Below, one piece after another: positions 1 to 10,332 of a stretch of DNA of 64,000 bases (position 1 is the first letter of the stretch; each line of letters starts with the position of its first letter). Source of the stretch: Brassica napus (taxonomy: Eukaryota > Streptophyta > Magnoliopsida > Brassicales > Brassicaceae); contig NC_063435.1 of NCBI RefSeq assembly GCF_020379485.1, positions 2,914,001-2,978,000 on the forward strand, given 5' to 3'. The notes under the pieces were generated by a model. It worked only from the letters and a program-made list of their open reading frames with translations, was not told where the DNA came from and did not search any database. Position numbers and translations under genes: made by a program.

Positions 1-1623
1 AACCTAAATGCTCTCTCCACATTTTCAGAATGTATATTAAAGCTTAACCTAATTGAAACACACCAAAAAGATATTGCGTCATTAATCATATTGATGATAT
101 CAAGTTGGTGGGATAATGAATTATTTAGATTGAAACAAAGATGGTTTTTCTTTTTGAAACTATCAAAGATGGTTTTTTGACAAAAGAAAATAAAACAAAT
201 GATGGTTAAAACGGTCATTCATTCAGGAATATCAAACATATCAGGATTCAAAATCAATGGATCCATATATAAAACGTGTTATTATTTTTGATATTTTACG
301 AGGTTGCTTTAGTCATGTCAAAAGTTTATGATCAAACTATGTAGTAATTTACTGGGACTGTGATGAAGTACAATAGTAAGACTGTAATGTATCTTGCTAT
401 TTTCTTTAAAACAGAAAAACTCTATAATAGAAATATGATTTAGTTTGATGTATTTTTTTTTAAGAAATAGTAATATCCAAATATAGAGTAAAAATAGAGA
501 ATACTATCATTTTCCTATATAAATAGAGTGAAAAATAATAAGCTCTATATTAGAAGTGGAAAAAAACATTTTTTTTTTTACGAAGACAGTTTTAACTCTA
601 AATACTAGTATTATAGAGACAAATATATAGATGAGTTGTAGATGTTCTAATAATGTGTGAGTTATTTTTCTGGAGATTTTAAATTTGGTACTTCTATGTA
701 TGTTTCGATTCCTTATTATACCCAAAATAATAGTACAAGTCAAGATTATAACAAGCACAACCAAAGATTTTTGACATAAAATGCCTATTAAACATGCAAT
801 AATATATTTCTAATGCAATAATATATTTCTAATACATATTTTCAGTTGCAAAAAAAAAAAACATGCAATAATATACCCAAATTAATGTTCAAAAACCCAA
901 ATGGATAGACGCGGATCCCATGCAAACTGCTTTGCAAGAAAAGGAACGTGAAAGAGAACTTTTATATAGCCATCACCACTCACAGTATATAATAATAACA
1001 ATAACATTAGCCAAAAAACTCTTACATAAAAGAAACGTTTATTTTTAAAAGGTCCCAAAAGCTCAGTTCATTAGAGTTTCACGTGTCGCTGGCAACATTT
1101 CGCTCTTATTTTACTCCATATAGAGAGAAAACGAGTGGCCACTTACTCAAAAAGAAAAAAAGAGTGGCCACTTACCCAATATAATTGCCGTTTAGTAATT
1201 TGGAGACTTGTCAATTTTAAGGAAATATGGTTTTGAATACTATCTGAGTTAATTACGTAAGCCTGATGGTTGGTTAGAAAATATTTTTTAAATAGGAATA
1301 GTATATTTAAAAAAAAATTGTTATAAGACTATCCATGTTGCCTACCAAAACAAAAATTAAAATTTTACAAGAATTATATGGTCTTGATTGGCAAAAATTT
1401 GCAAAGCATCATACTTTTTATTATTTAATCAACTATTTTTAATTATTTTAAAGTAACAAATGTTCTTTGCTAATACTTTTATATAGTGTTTTTGGTAAAG
1501 CATTAGTATTTAAACTACTTAAAATTAAAATAATAATTATATTTAATTTAATAATATAAAAAATATATATATACATTCACTGTTTAGAAATAAAAATATA
1601 CTTCAAATTCAAAATATAATCAA

Positions 1624-1655
<32 letters not shown>

Positions 1656-1996
1656 ATATACATTATTTAAATAACAAAACTATAAAGTACTGAATATATG
1701 TATTATACATATCCACTTTAAATAAAAAATTAGATATTATATATAATATTATATATAATATTATATATATGTCATATATATGAACTTTAATTTTTCTACT
1801 AATCACTATTAATATGTATAATAATAAGTGTATACAACTTTTGCAGCATACTGATTTTATAGTTTATTGTTACCATGTTATTATCAATTTTATGAATTAA
1901 GGTATAACTTTTTTAATATATATATATATATATTTATTTTATATAATTTTTATTTTACAAACAATATTTTGGTAAGAGAAAAATTATAAAAATGTC
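1..1996. other. AT-rich intergenic DNA, no gene seen
   Basis: No coding segment could be supported on either strand. The stretch holds AT microsatellites, a pair of 8-bp GTGGCCAC palindromes 29 bp apart (1135-1142 and 1164-1171), and a segment near 410-640 with repeated ctctata/tatagag words that resembles a decayed MITE. The one longer open frame (507-764 minus) has low-complexity composition and no family resemblance, so it is not called. Confidence 0.6.
1624..1650. repeat. (TA)n microsatellite
   Basis: An uninterrupted run of TA dinucleotides in AT-rich DNA. Further AT-rich palindromic repeats lie at about 1738-1770 and 1917-1932. Confidence 0.9.
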
Positions 1997-2290
1997 TATT
2001 CTCTCCGCTTTAAATTAAATGTCATTATAGAGTAAACTTTTCATTACATAATAACCACAATTTTATTTTAGTTGTTGTTATAGAGTAAAAATTTTCTTTT
2101 AAAATAAGTGTTGTTTTAAATTTCAGTGCAAAATTTCTTAACTTTATATGATATTCTATTTTTCTATTGGTCAAAATATGGTTAATTGTATAGGTAGTGA
2201 TGTTTTTATTTACAAATATACAAAATTAAATTGTTTCTTAATATGTATACAAATCTAAAATAAAAACTAAAATAAAATGGAGAGAGTATT
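1997..2290. mobile_element. MITE-like element with CTCTCC terminal inverted repeats
   Basis: The left end reads tattctctccgctttaaa. The right end, read in reverse, begins aatactctctccattttat, so both ends carry a similar CTCTCC(G/A)-TTTA terminal repeat. The interior is AT-rich, has no coding capacity and contains internal repeats of the tatagagtaaa type. At about 290 bp it fits a non-autonomous DNA transposon. I could not fix the target-site duplication, so the superfamily is left open. Confidence 0.55.
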
Positions 2291-2847
2291 AGAGAGAGAG
2301 TCAAAAGTCAAACCGAATGCCTTTTCTATAGAGATTAGTCTAATCCGAGATACCCCATATTCGAAAGAAGAAAAAAATAATACTTCTATACATTAATACA
2401 ATTGAATTGATTATCTTTGAGAGAATACATATATTCACGTCCAAATATATCTCAAAATTGTATGCTTGCTATTTGCTATATATATATATACCATTTTTAA
2501 CACACAAACTGACACACATATTATATAGATATATGCTTTTGTTTTTTTTTGAAGTTTTGTGGGATATAAATAAATGTCATATCAAAAGAATTATAAAAAT
2601 AATAAAAATGAATGTGAAATTGTATGTTTATTTCAAATGGTGAATTGTAAATTCCGTTTTCATTTAATTAAGTGTTCAAGCATTTGCATCCAAATCATTA
2701 GGTTATGTAACCATTTTTCTAAGGTATATATAACTTGAAAATAATACATTTCTCAATTAAGAGTTTGTCATTAACCTTCATTTGACCTTCAAATAGCAGT
2801 ATATAACTTAAAATTAATGATTATTAAAGTCAATCTACCAATTTGAA

Positions 2848-3026
2848 ACTTCTATAAATTAATAATGTTGGGACTACACTAAAACTATAATTTTTATTAA
2901 TTTATAGATATATTAATTTATCGATATACTAATTGAACCAACAACTCAATTTAAAACTATAAAATTATATTATTTTATAGAGATTTTTAGTGTATATTAA
3001 TATATAGAGTATTAATTTAAAGAGGT
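2848..3026. mobile_element. Short MITE-like element with imperfect terminal inverted repeats
   Basis: The left end (acttctataaattaata) and the reverse complement of the right end (acctctttaaattaatac) agree at most positions, giving an imperfect inverted repeat around about 180 bp of AT-rich non-coding DNA. The inner sequence also contains repeated tattaattta words. No clean target duplication was identified. A poly-T run follows at about 3041. Confidence 0.45.
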
Positions 3027-3383
3027 TATACTTGAAGTATTTTTTTTTTTTTTTTGAGAAAAGGCTTATATACTTGAAGTATTGGCATGAGAAAATTAAG
3101 GAAGCTTCCGGGTCCAATGGTCCCAACGAAGTTGAGGGTGTGCATGCCACTAACTTCGGACCACTCAGGGGAATCTTTCTTACCAAACTAGATTAACTAC
3201 CGACCAGACCACGAGCATATTCCCTCTGCCCATTTCTTCCTATTATATATTAATAAATCTCTTTTATTCACTTTTATAATCTACTTTTTTTCCCGAGTTG
3301 GGAAACGGCGATATTTCTATTGAAAATTGAAAAAAAGATTACAATAAATGATTGTGAAAAACAGAGCAAAACAAAGGAGTATC

Positions 3384-4241
3384 TTATTTTTGGGAAGTAG
3401 CAATGCTGAAGGATTCCCAATTTAGCAATCTCCTGTTTTCCCGATCGCCTTCAATACATCTTCTTGATATTTGAACATTCTCCTTGTACATCATCACTTC
3501 ATTGTCTTCTTCGTCCTCATCCTGGTGTTCTTCGTTTTCTTCCGTCTCAATCTTAACTTCTTCGTTTTCTACATTCTCATCTGAGTCTTTCAAGATAGAG
3601 AGTCGGAGACGACCATTGCTTCGGTCAGCTTGGAAGCACCTGTTAAGAGGCGGTGCCTTTGTGGCAGTCATGACCAATCTTCCATCTTCACGGTGTGGTC
3701 TCATTTGAATGCATTGAGACCCTCTCATACTGGTCAACGGAGGTGGGAGATCACTAGGGCAACCTTTCTTAATTTTCAACGTTCTTGTCTCCGTTGTTGT
3801 TACCTCGAGTTTCTTGGTCTGCATATCAGATAAAGAAAGCAAGAACAGATCTTCGACGTCAGTAACATCAGAGCCAGTTTCGCTTCCAAGATTTTCAGTA
3901 CACAATGCTAAGCTCTCGTCGCTTAGAGTTCTAGAAGAAGAAGGACGTTGAACATAAGTCTTCTCTTTCTCAGAGCTAGTCGTCTTCGAGAGAGAGGAGG
4001 AGGAGCCAGAGGATAGAGACTGGATAAAGCTCCAGCTACTCGAATCAGGACCCGAGGAAGCAGCTGGTTTGTCATCGTTGCTGTTTTGGGTGTCTTTTGC
4101 ATTAGAGGAGTCAAGCAAATGAGACTTGAGGGCTAAGGGTTGAGAGAAGTGAGGGGTTGGTGAAGATAGCCTAAGCCTTAAAGCCCAAGGCTCATTAAGC
4201 TGAGATGACTGAAACCCTTGTTGATACACAACAGTTCCCAT
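3384..4241 (-). CDS. FAF3: FANTASTIC FOUR family protein, FAF3-like
   Basis: A single-exon gene for a 285-residue protein of the plant-specific FAF family, which in Arabidopsis modulates shoot meristem size by repressing WUSCHEL. The start at 4241 is chosen because the family-typical N-terminus (MGTVVYQQGF) begins there; the open frame continues 94 codons upstream without family resemblance. Residues 15-25 hold the LNEPWALRLRLSS segment and residues 65-110 are Ser-rich. The FAF domain spans about 163-216 (PPPLTSMRG, REDGRLV, CFQADRSNGRLRL). A Glu/Asp-rich stretch at 221-249 is followed by a short C-terminal region ending near NWESFS. The symbol rests on family sequence plus position beside KAPP, matching At5g19260 and At5g19280. 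FAF4 would be the alternative paralog. The frame is intact. Confidence 0.85.
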   Translation of the reverse strand: MGTVVYQQGFQSSQLNEPWALRLRLSSPTPHFSQPLALKSHLLDSSNAKDTQNSNDDKPAASSGPDSSSWSFIQSLSSGSSSSLSKTTSSEKEKTYVQRPSSSRTLSDESLALCTENLGSETGSDVTDVEDLFLLSLSDMQTKKLEVTTTETRTLKIKKGCPSDLPPPLTSMRGSQCIQMRPHREDGRLVMTATKAPPLNRCFQADRSNGRLRLSILKDSDENVENEEVKIETEENEEHQDEDEEDNEVMMYKENVQISRRCIEGDRENRRLLNWESFSIATSQK

Positions 4242-4540
4242 TTTCTTATTAGGAGTAGATGAAATCTGTTGAGAGATAGAGATAGAAAAGGAGAGGTTAT
4301 TTGTGAGATGCGAAACAAAGAAGTAGAGAGGTGTTTGGAAATGAGAATGAAGGATAATGAGAGGGAGAGGATGCCAATTTGTAGTGTCCCAAAATTGAAT
4401 AAATAAAGAAAAGAAAGAGAAAATGCGACTATGCAATGTGCAGGGACTAGAGAGGTTGGTAAGGAGCTTTTCCACACTACCACTTGTATAACGCAAAACT
4501 TTTAAAAAATAATTATGCCACACAATGCAGATAAGAATCT

Positions 4541-4562
4541 TGTGTGTGTGTGTGTGTGTGTG
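4541..4562. repeat. (GT)n microsatellite upstream of FAF3-like gene
   Basis: About eleven TG dinucleotides, about 300 bp upstream of the chosen FAF3-like start. It is likely length-polymorphic. Confidence 0.9.
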
Positions 4563-6159
4563 TTAAAAGGTGAAAGGAGAAAATAAGTCATTGTATAGTG
4601 CACATGGTTAAATTTGAAAAACTTTGAATGTTATCCTTTCTTTTGTACTGTTATGAAGGGAGACTTTAATTGATTGCAAAAGGAGCAATTTGGAAAGCAT
4701 AGTCCCATGAAACTGATTTAATCATCGTTTTTGACTAATTCAGGCAATGGGAAAACCGAATTATTCTGACCTTCATGTGATCTGTGACAGAAAGAGACTA
4801 CTAACCAGGAAAATGAAAAACAAACAAACAAAAATAGTGAGAATAAGGAAAGTTCCGAGTGAAAAATAAAATATTTGCGTTAACATTTGGGTTCTTAATG
4901 TTTACATTTTTTTTCTTCCTAATGTTTACATTTTGAAAGACAGTATTTCTATCAAACGTTTTAGTATAACTGAATCTCCTCTTCTGATAAGTTTGAAATA
5001 TTATAAAATAACATAGAATCTAAATGAAAAAAAGAAACAGAAAAGCAAACAAAACGCATACGAAAAACCAGTCGGCCATTTAGAGATAGACATAATGGAA
5101 GTAACATGTCAAAAAGTTACCGACACAGGTTGCTCTATCTATATATACACAAATATTTACCTTCCAAGAAATAAAACAATAGAACAAAAAGCTATGAAAG
5201 TTCCCAAATTTGGTTTCCCCAATAGTGCTATAAATTATGAAAATGAGTGTTTGTTTGTTATCTCTAACGGTCTCCATATGTTAAAAGCAAAGAGTCGTGT
5301 GGCACACATAGAGAGGGAGAGTCAAAACCTATGTCGGGTAACTCTTACACCCAGTTTCAACAACATGATAACAACAGCCCACTAAATTTGAAATCTAAAT
5401 CCCATTTACTCAAGAAATAATGATTACTGACACTAATCAAGGAATAAATATGAAAATGTGTCTCCACACAAAGTTTTAGAAAGGCATGGTCATGTAGATC
5501 AAGAAACCACGACGGGAAGCAGAATACATAAAAAGAAAACTAAAGTGTGCCAGAAAAATACAATCACATCGCTTACAGTGTATTTGAATATAAAGGAGAA
5601 AAAAACACTAAATTTCCGCCCACTTATTATGACCAAAACATGAAACCCTAAACACTGTATTTGAATGCAAATGTGTTATTGTGCTACCAGAAATAATGAA
5701 AGAATCACATCAAATGTAAAGCGACCAAGGTTTAGTTAAATCAAATTATAATAAGATTGAAAGACAAATAAGAAGAAGGCACCTAGGTTTAAGTTAGCTT
5801 CTAAGTCAATGTTAACTCATGTTAACATCAAACGTTGCCCTTTGAATATTTGGCTAGCCAACAGTAAGCGGCTTTTTTCTCAAGAAAATAAATGTTGAGA
5901 TTAAATTTCAAGATTCTCCCTCTTAAGCCATGTTACCTTGTACGGAACAGCTTATGAAGACAGTTTAAGATTCATTTTAAGTCGTCAGCAACAACAAGTG
6001 ATTCCCCACTAAACACTTTTCTTTCTTCTGTCTCTCTGTTAAATCAGATGCTTACGTATTTAACCCCATTTCTAAACAACAAAAGACACTTTTTCATAGT
6101 AAACAAAAGCCCTAGGGTCACTGACTCTTCTGTAACTCCAAGGCATGTGGGTTTATTAT

Positions 6160-6167
6160 TATATAAA
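6160..6167 (+). promoter_or_regulatory. Candidate TATA box (TATATAAA)
   Basis: A canonical TATATAAA lies about 60 bp before an imperfect hairpin (6225-6308) and about 165 bp before AATAAA-like words (around 6325). The arrangement would fit a short RNA polymerase II transcript, but AT-rich DNA makes chance TATA words common. Confidence 0.35.
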
Positions 6168-6224
6168 CAAATGTAACCTAGTCCTCTCTACCACATAGCT
6201 TACACAAAGAAAAGCTAGAACGCG

Positions 6225-6308
6225 TGAGCTGTTCCTATTCCAAAGAGGGTGGGGAGAGAGATTTTGTGAGATCTTCCTGGGCTTCCTGTAATAGGAAAAG
6301 CCATCTCA
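6225..6308 (+). ncRNA. Candidate hairpin RNA, miRNA-precursor-like
   Basis: The left arm ttcctattcca (6232-6242) pairs with tgtaataggaa (6287-6297) at 10 of 11 positions. TGAG (6225-6228) pairs with CTCA (6305-6308), with a small asymmetric bulge between. The loop side (about 6243-6286) is G-rich then pyrimidine-rich and can form further weak and wobble pairs. I recognise no known miRNA in either arm. This is a structure seen in the sequence, and transcription is inferred only from the upstream TATA box. It may be a chance hairpin. Confidence 0.25.
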
Positions 6309-8773
6309 GTTTTGTACTTGTGTAATAAATAATGTGTAGCTACGACCATTGATGAACTGTGAGCATAATGCTAGCTTATGTGCTGTATAATACTATGATC
6401 AACTTTAATCACACATTAGTCTTTTCGAGGTCTATTGCAGGCATGAACAGCGCAAGTGGATCTTAGCTTATGTGTTTAAAGAGATTATATTACTAAAAAT
6501 ATTTGGTACGATTATACCTTCGATTATATATTATAGAACAAACAAAAGAAAAAACATCTCTTCTCTTGTACTGAACAAACAAGGAACATCTTATTAAATA
6601 TTCTCAGTGGTTTGGTTATCAGTATTACTACTAATTCCTCTAACAGATGCAAATGAATATATGTTTCATATTCATTGCCAAGAAAATGCACAAAAATAAT
6701 ATAGAACATGTGCTTCAAGAAAGTTTTCAGTTTTAGCAATATAACTCAGAAATAAGTAATCACAAACTATGTTTTGCTATTAGTTATAGTGTTATCCATA
6801 AGTATGTCATTTTTACTAGTGCCTCTCCCTCTGCTAAAGGAATCAAAAATGATATAATTAAGCAACTAGTTTGACATGCTTAGAATGAATAAATAATGAA
6901 ATAATAATTAGGATTCTCTAACGTAAGCAAGGTTATGAAAGTTATGACATAGTTTAGTAATAAAATTGGAAAAAGGAGCTGACCTGCAGACGTAATCTCC
7001 AGACAAAATATCCACAAATTGAATCTTGAACAGCATAGGTGGTCCTAAAATACGAACCACCCTCATATAAGAGAAGAAAGTAATACAGCAACCTTTGGCC
7101 TCTCGAAGGGAGAATGCTTTTGAGAGTAGTGTCCTTATGCAAAAGCTGCTTTACTATATGTAATTAAGATTACAATAATTCAGTGACTAATGACAGAAGC
7201 AAAAGCATCAAATTAAAAACAGAATATATTTTGACTTCGTATCACTCAACAGTGTGAAACTTCGAATCATATAATATACATCAGTGTTCGCTATTGGTTT
7301 CAAGTATTCAACTATTGGAAGATCTAAAAGCATAGAGATAAACGTCATACCACTTAAGCTCAAGTGGAGACATAAACTTAAGCCTTACGTCTCCAAGTAT
7401 GCTATATGATTATCGAGTAAAACAAGAGTATTGCATCTCGTGGCTCAATAGAAATTGCATAACAAAGAAAAGCCATGCATCCACCAATATCTTTTTGACC
7501 ATATTATTAGTGGAACCTTTATGTGCAAATTCTCCAACTTTTGAATTATCATTAGAATGAGATGGGGAGCTTATCTTTTTTTTTTTGGGAAAAAAATATA
7601 TAGCTCACAACTTTAGCTAGGGCCGGGAAAGAATATAAAAGCTTATATGTATAGAACTTTCTCATTTGCTTTTATACGGAAGCATGAGATCCACACGAAA
7701 ATATCAATCTCATCCATATAACTAATGTCTTACTCACATATCATCTAAAACAAGCTGAATTTTCTACAGCTTAGATGTCAACATTGTAAAAAAGGTGGTG
7801 GTCTAGTGGTATATTGGTATAGGTGGATACTGGTAAACTACATACACATATATAACATATATATATATATATATATTAAGAATTTCAATGGGTAGAACTT
7901 CCATTGGAGGTGCTCTAAGCAATCAGGTTCTAAAACATCTCATTACATTTCACTTTGTGGCTATACAGAGAAAAGACTTCACCCCATTTAAAAAACTGAG
8001 ATAAAGTTTAGCTGTTGGGTTGCACTATTTGTTATTGATTAGTTCGGACTTTGGGCCTAAAATTCAGGATACTTCCAGATTAAATAAAAAAATATATTGT
8101 AAAAACGCTTTCGTGTGGTTAGTTATAAACTCTACAGATTAATACGAACAAAATAACACTCGCGGGTAAACTTACATTTAGTTGATGCACTTGGTCTTAT
8201 TCGTCAAAAAGCATACATGTGGTTGATTCATCAAAGATTTGATGAATCCATATCTTACACGAGAAAGCTCGTGATTGTTAGGTTAGGCCATACCAGGAGC
8301 AACCGATGAGTTTACGCCTAGTCCCAAACTCTCCTTTCACCACCAAGTTACCTCCGACTTGGTTTATATATGCATAACATTGTTACGTCAATAGAGTAAA
8401 TCAATGCAGCTCTCAACAAATCTCTAACAATTCTAACTATTGGGACCTTGAAATGATTTGGTTTGGGGACAAACTAACCATCTAATAGCCTTAGACGTAT
8501 CTTATGAATCTAGCTATAACCAGTGAGAGCAATACAATATCCTTGATGACTTGTTCAAGTTTCATCGAACATATAAGCAGGAAAGTTCCATACTAGAGGC
8601 ACAAAATAATCAACCGTACAAATAAAACAGATGCAACATCATGAAACAAACATAAAACAATTAATGTATAAAGATGCAACATCATGCGTGTTCTCTTCTA
8701 GGAATCGCACCGTGTGACGTGACCTTCTTCCCTTCCTGGAACCGCCATGGAAACAAACATAAAACGCCAAAGG

Positions 8774-9167
8774 AGCTTTCTTGTGACGAACTTGCAGGTG
8801 TCAACAATTGGCTCCTTTGAAAATACATCTACATTTCACTAAAAAAGATTACCACAGCAAAAATTAAAGAATAAACTAGCCAAGAAATAATTAACGTTAA
8901 AATGGGACTGAAGAAAGCGTTCTCCTGACGAACTTGCACGTGTCACTATTGGCTCCTTTGAAAATACATCTACATTTCACAAAGAGATTACCCCATAGCA
9001 AAAAAAACTATAACTAGTCAAGAAATAATTAACGTTAAAATGGGACTGAACAAAGCTTTCTTGTGACGAACTTGCACGTGTCACATCACAATTGGCTCCT
9101 TTGAAAATACAGATTACAATAGCAAATTTATAACTAGGAAAGAAATAACGTTAAAATGGGAATGAAG
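8774..9167. repeat. Three tandem ~140-bp repeats carrying G-box/ABRE cores
   Basis: Three imperfect direct repeats begin at about 8774, 8913 and 9052. Each runs from a ttgtgacgaacttg-like start through ttggctcctttgaaaatac to aacgttaaaatggga. The diagnostic core is CAGGTG at 8795 in the first copy and the perfect G-box CACGTG (CACGTGTC context, ABRE-like) at 8937 and 9075 in the others, giving spacings of 142 and 138 bp. The block lies about 1 kb upstream of KAPP and is probably a local tandem duplication. Confidence 0.85.
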
Positions 9168-9709
9168 AAAATTTATAAAAATGGTATCATTCATAGTCAA
9201 AGCCACATATAAACTTTACCAAATCTATAATATGTGGAAGTAAAAATATTAATTGTCTAAATTTCGTGGTATAGTATAAATTCATACGGGGACTGTAATC
9301 ATGTGGTAGTTAATCCAAACTTGTTGATAAAACAAAAAGCTATGGAAGATCTCTCTGATGTAAGAAATAAGGTATAATCTGAATAACATTTTTACTTACA
9401 TGCACAAACATGATCGGATGTTCTATATGTTTTATAAAACTGTAGGAAAATGATTTGTTTTCTGTGTGTGCTTGTTGCATAAAAGAACCGATGAATCACA
9501 TGACTAAGATCTACGATCACCATCTATTACAATCTAATATACACTAATCTTTGAATTCTATTGTTTTAGTCTTATGTCAACAACTTTTATCATCAGAATC
9601 TGAATAATTAGCACAATTTATTCAACGAACCTGCTTCATAATACTTTATTGATTTTTTTTTTTGATATTTGTGATATTCTGATTTATATTTAATAGGATA
9701 ATTCAATAG

Positions 9710-9762
9710 ATCGATCTCGAGCTTTTATCGATCTCGAGTATAACATGTAAATCGATCTCGAG
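9710..9762. promoter_or_regulatory. Three direct copies of ATCGATCTCGAG
   Basis: The 12-mer ATCGATCTCGAG occurs at 9710-9721, 9727-9738 and 9751-9762, spaced 17 and 24 bp apart. Each copy joins the palindromes ATCGAT and CTCGAG in otherwise AT-rich DNA. It lies about 400-450 bp upstream of the KAPP start codon, so a cis-regulatory role is possible but unproven. Confidence 0.6.
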
Positions 9763-10059
9763 TTTTAGTCATATGTTACCACCATGTATTTTAACCATTG
9801 TGGTAAATCTTTTGTAACCCACTAATCATTGAAAAGAATATAATTCATAGTCAATAGGAAGGAAAAAATCCAAATAAATGCTATTTTATTTTTTTTACAC
9901 ATTTTTAAATTTCATGTGGTAATAGATATGATTATTGTGGTCAAGAAGGGATATACATACACACACATGGTCTTGTGGAGTATCAAACAAATAAAATATA
10001 ACCATAATACCGGTCAATAATAAATAATAACTCTCCATAACTGTAAGATAAGATTAAGA

Positions 10060-10332
10060 ATGGACTCTCTCTACTCTCTCTCTATAGTGTTAAAAAAAAA
10101 AGAAAAAAAAAATGAAAGCGAGGTTATCGGGAAGCTAATCAGGAAGGGGGAGGGAAGCGAAGAAGATGGCGATGTTAGAGACGAACGTTATTATTATTGT
10201 GATATTATTATTATTGATGGTGCTTATGTTGTTTCTCTTCTCCCTCGTCATCCTCTTCGCCTGCAAGCCATGGCGCTACCTTCCCCTTTTCCGATCCTCT
10301 TCCTTCAAGGTGATCAATCGCGAGACGCTTGA
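10060..10332 (+). promoter_or_regulatory. Candidate upstream ORF overlapping the KAPP start
   Basis: An ATG at 10060, about 105 bp before the KAPP start, opens an out-of-frame reading frame that runs past the KAPP ATG and through the end of exon 1. If the mRNA begins upstream of 10060 this would be an overlapping uORF that lowers KAPP translation. The surrounding CT-rich leader is typical of plant 5' UTRs, but the transcription start cannot be seen from sequence. Confidence 0.35.

Larger units (their letters stand above)
4563..10165. other. Long intergenic region between FAF3-like and KAPP
   Basis: About 5.6 kb with no supported protein gene. Short open frames (for example 5095-5385 plus and 6954-7142 minus) have no recognisable domain. 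Items worth noting are listed separately: a TATA box with a hairpin at 6.16-6.31 kb, a triplicated G-box module at 8.77-9.17 kb and three copies of a 12-mer at 9.71-9.76 kb. A further (TA)n run lies near 7855-7876. In Arabidopsis the same interval is small, so this space appears expanded. Confidence 0.6.

Noticed and set aside
3484..4114. Other-frame open frames within FAF3-like
   Set aside because: They overlap the well-supported FAF frame and have low-complexity composition.
5095..5385. 96-codon plus-strand open frame
   Set aside because: No domain, no leader and composition like random AT-rich DNA; a 65-codon frame lies opposite.
7795..7830. tggtctagtggta resembling a tRNA/SINE A box
   Set aside because: No B box follows at the expected distance and no tRNA fold or poly-A tail is present.
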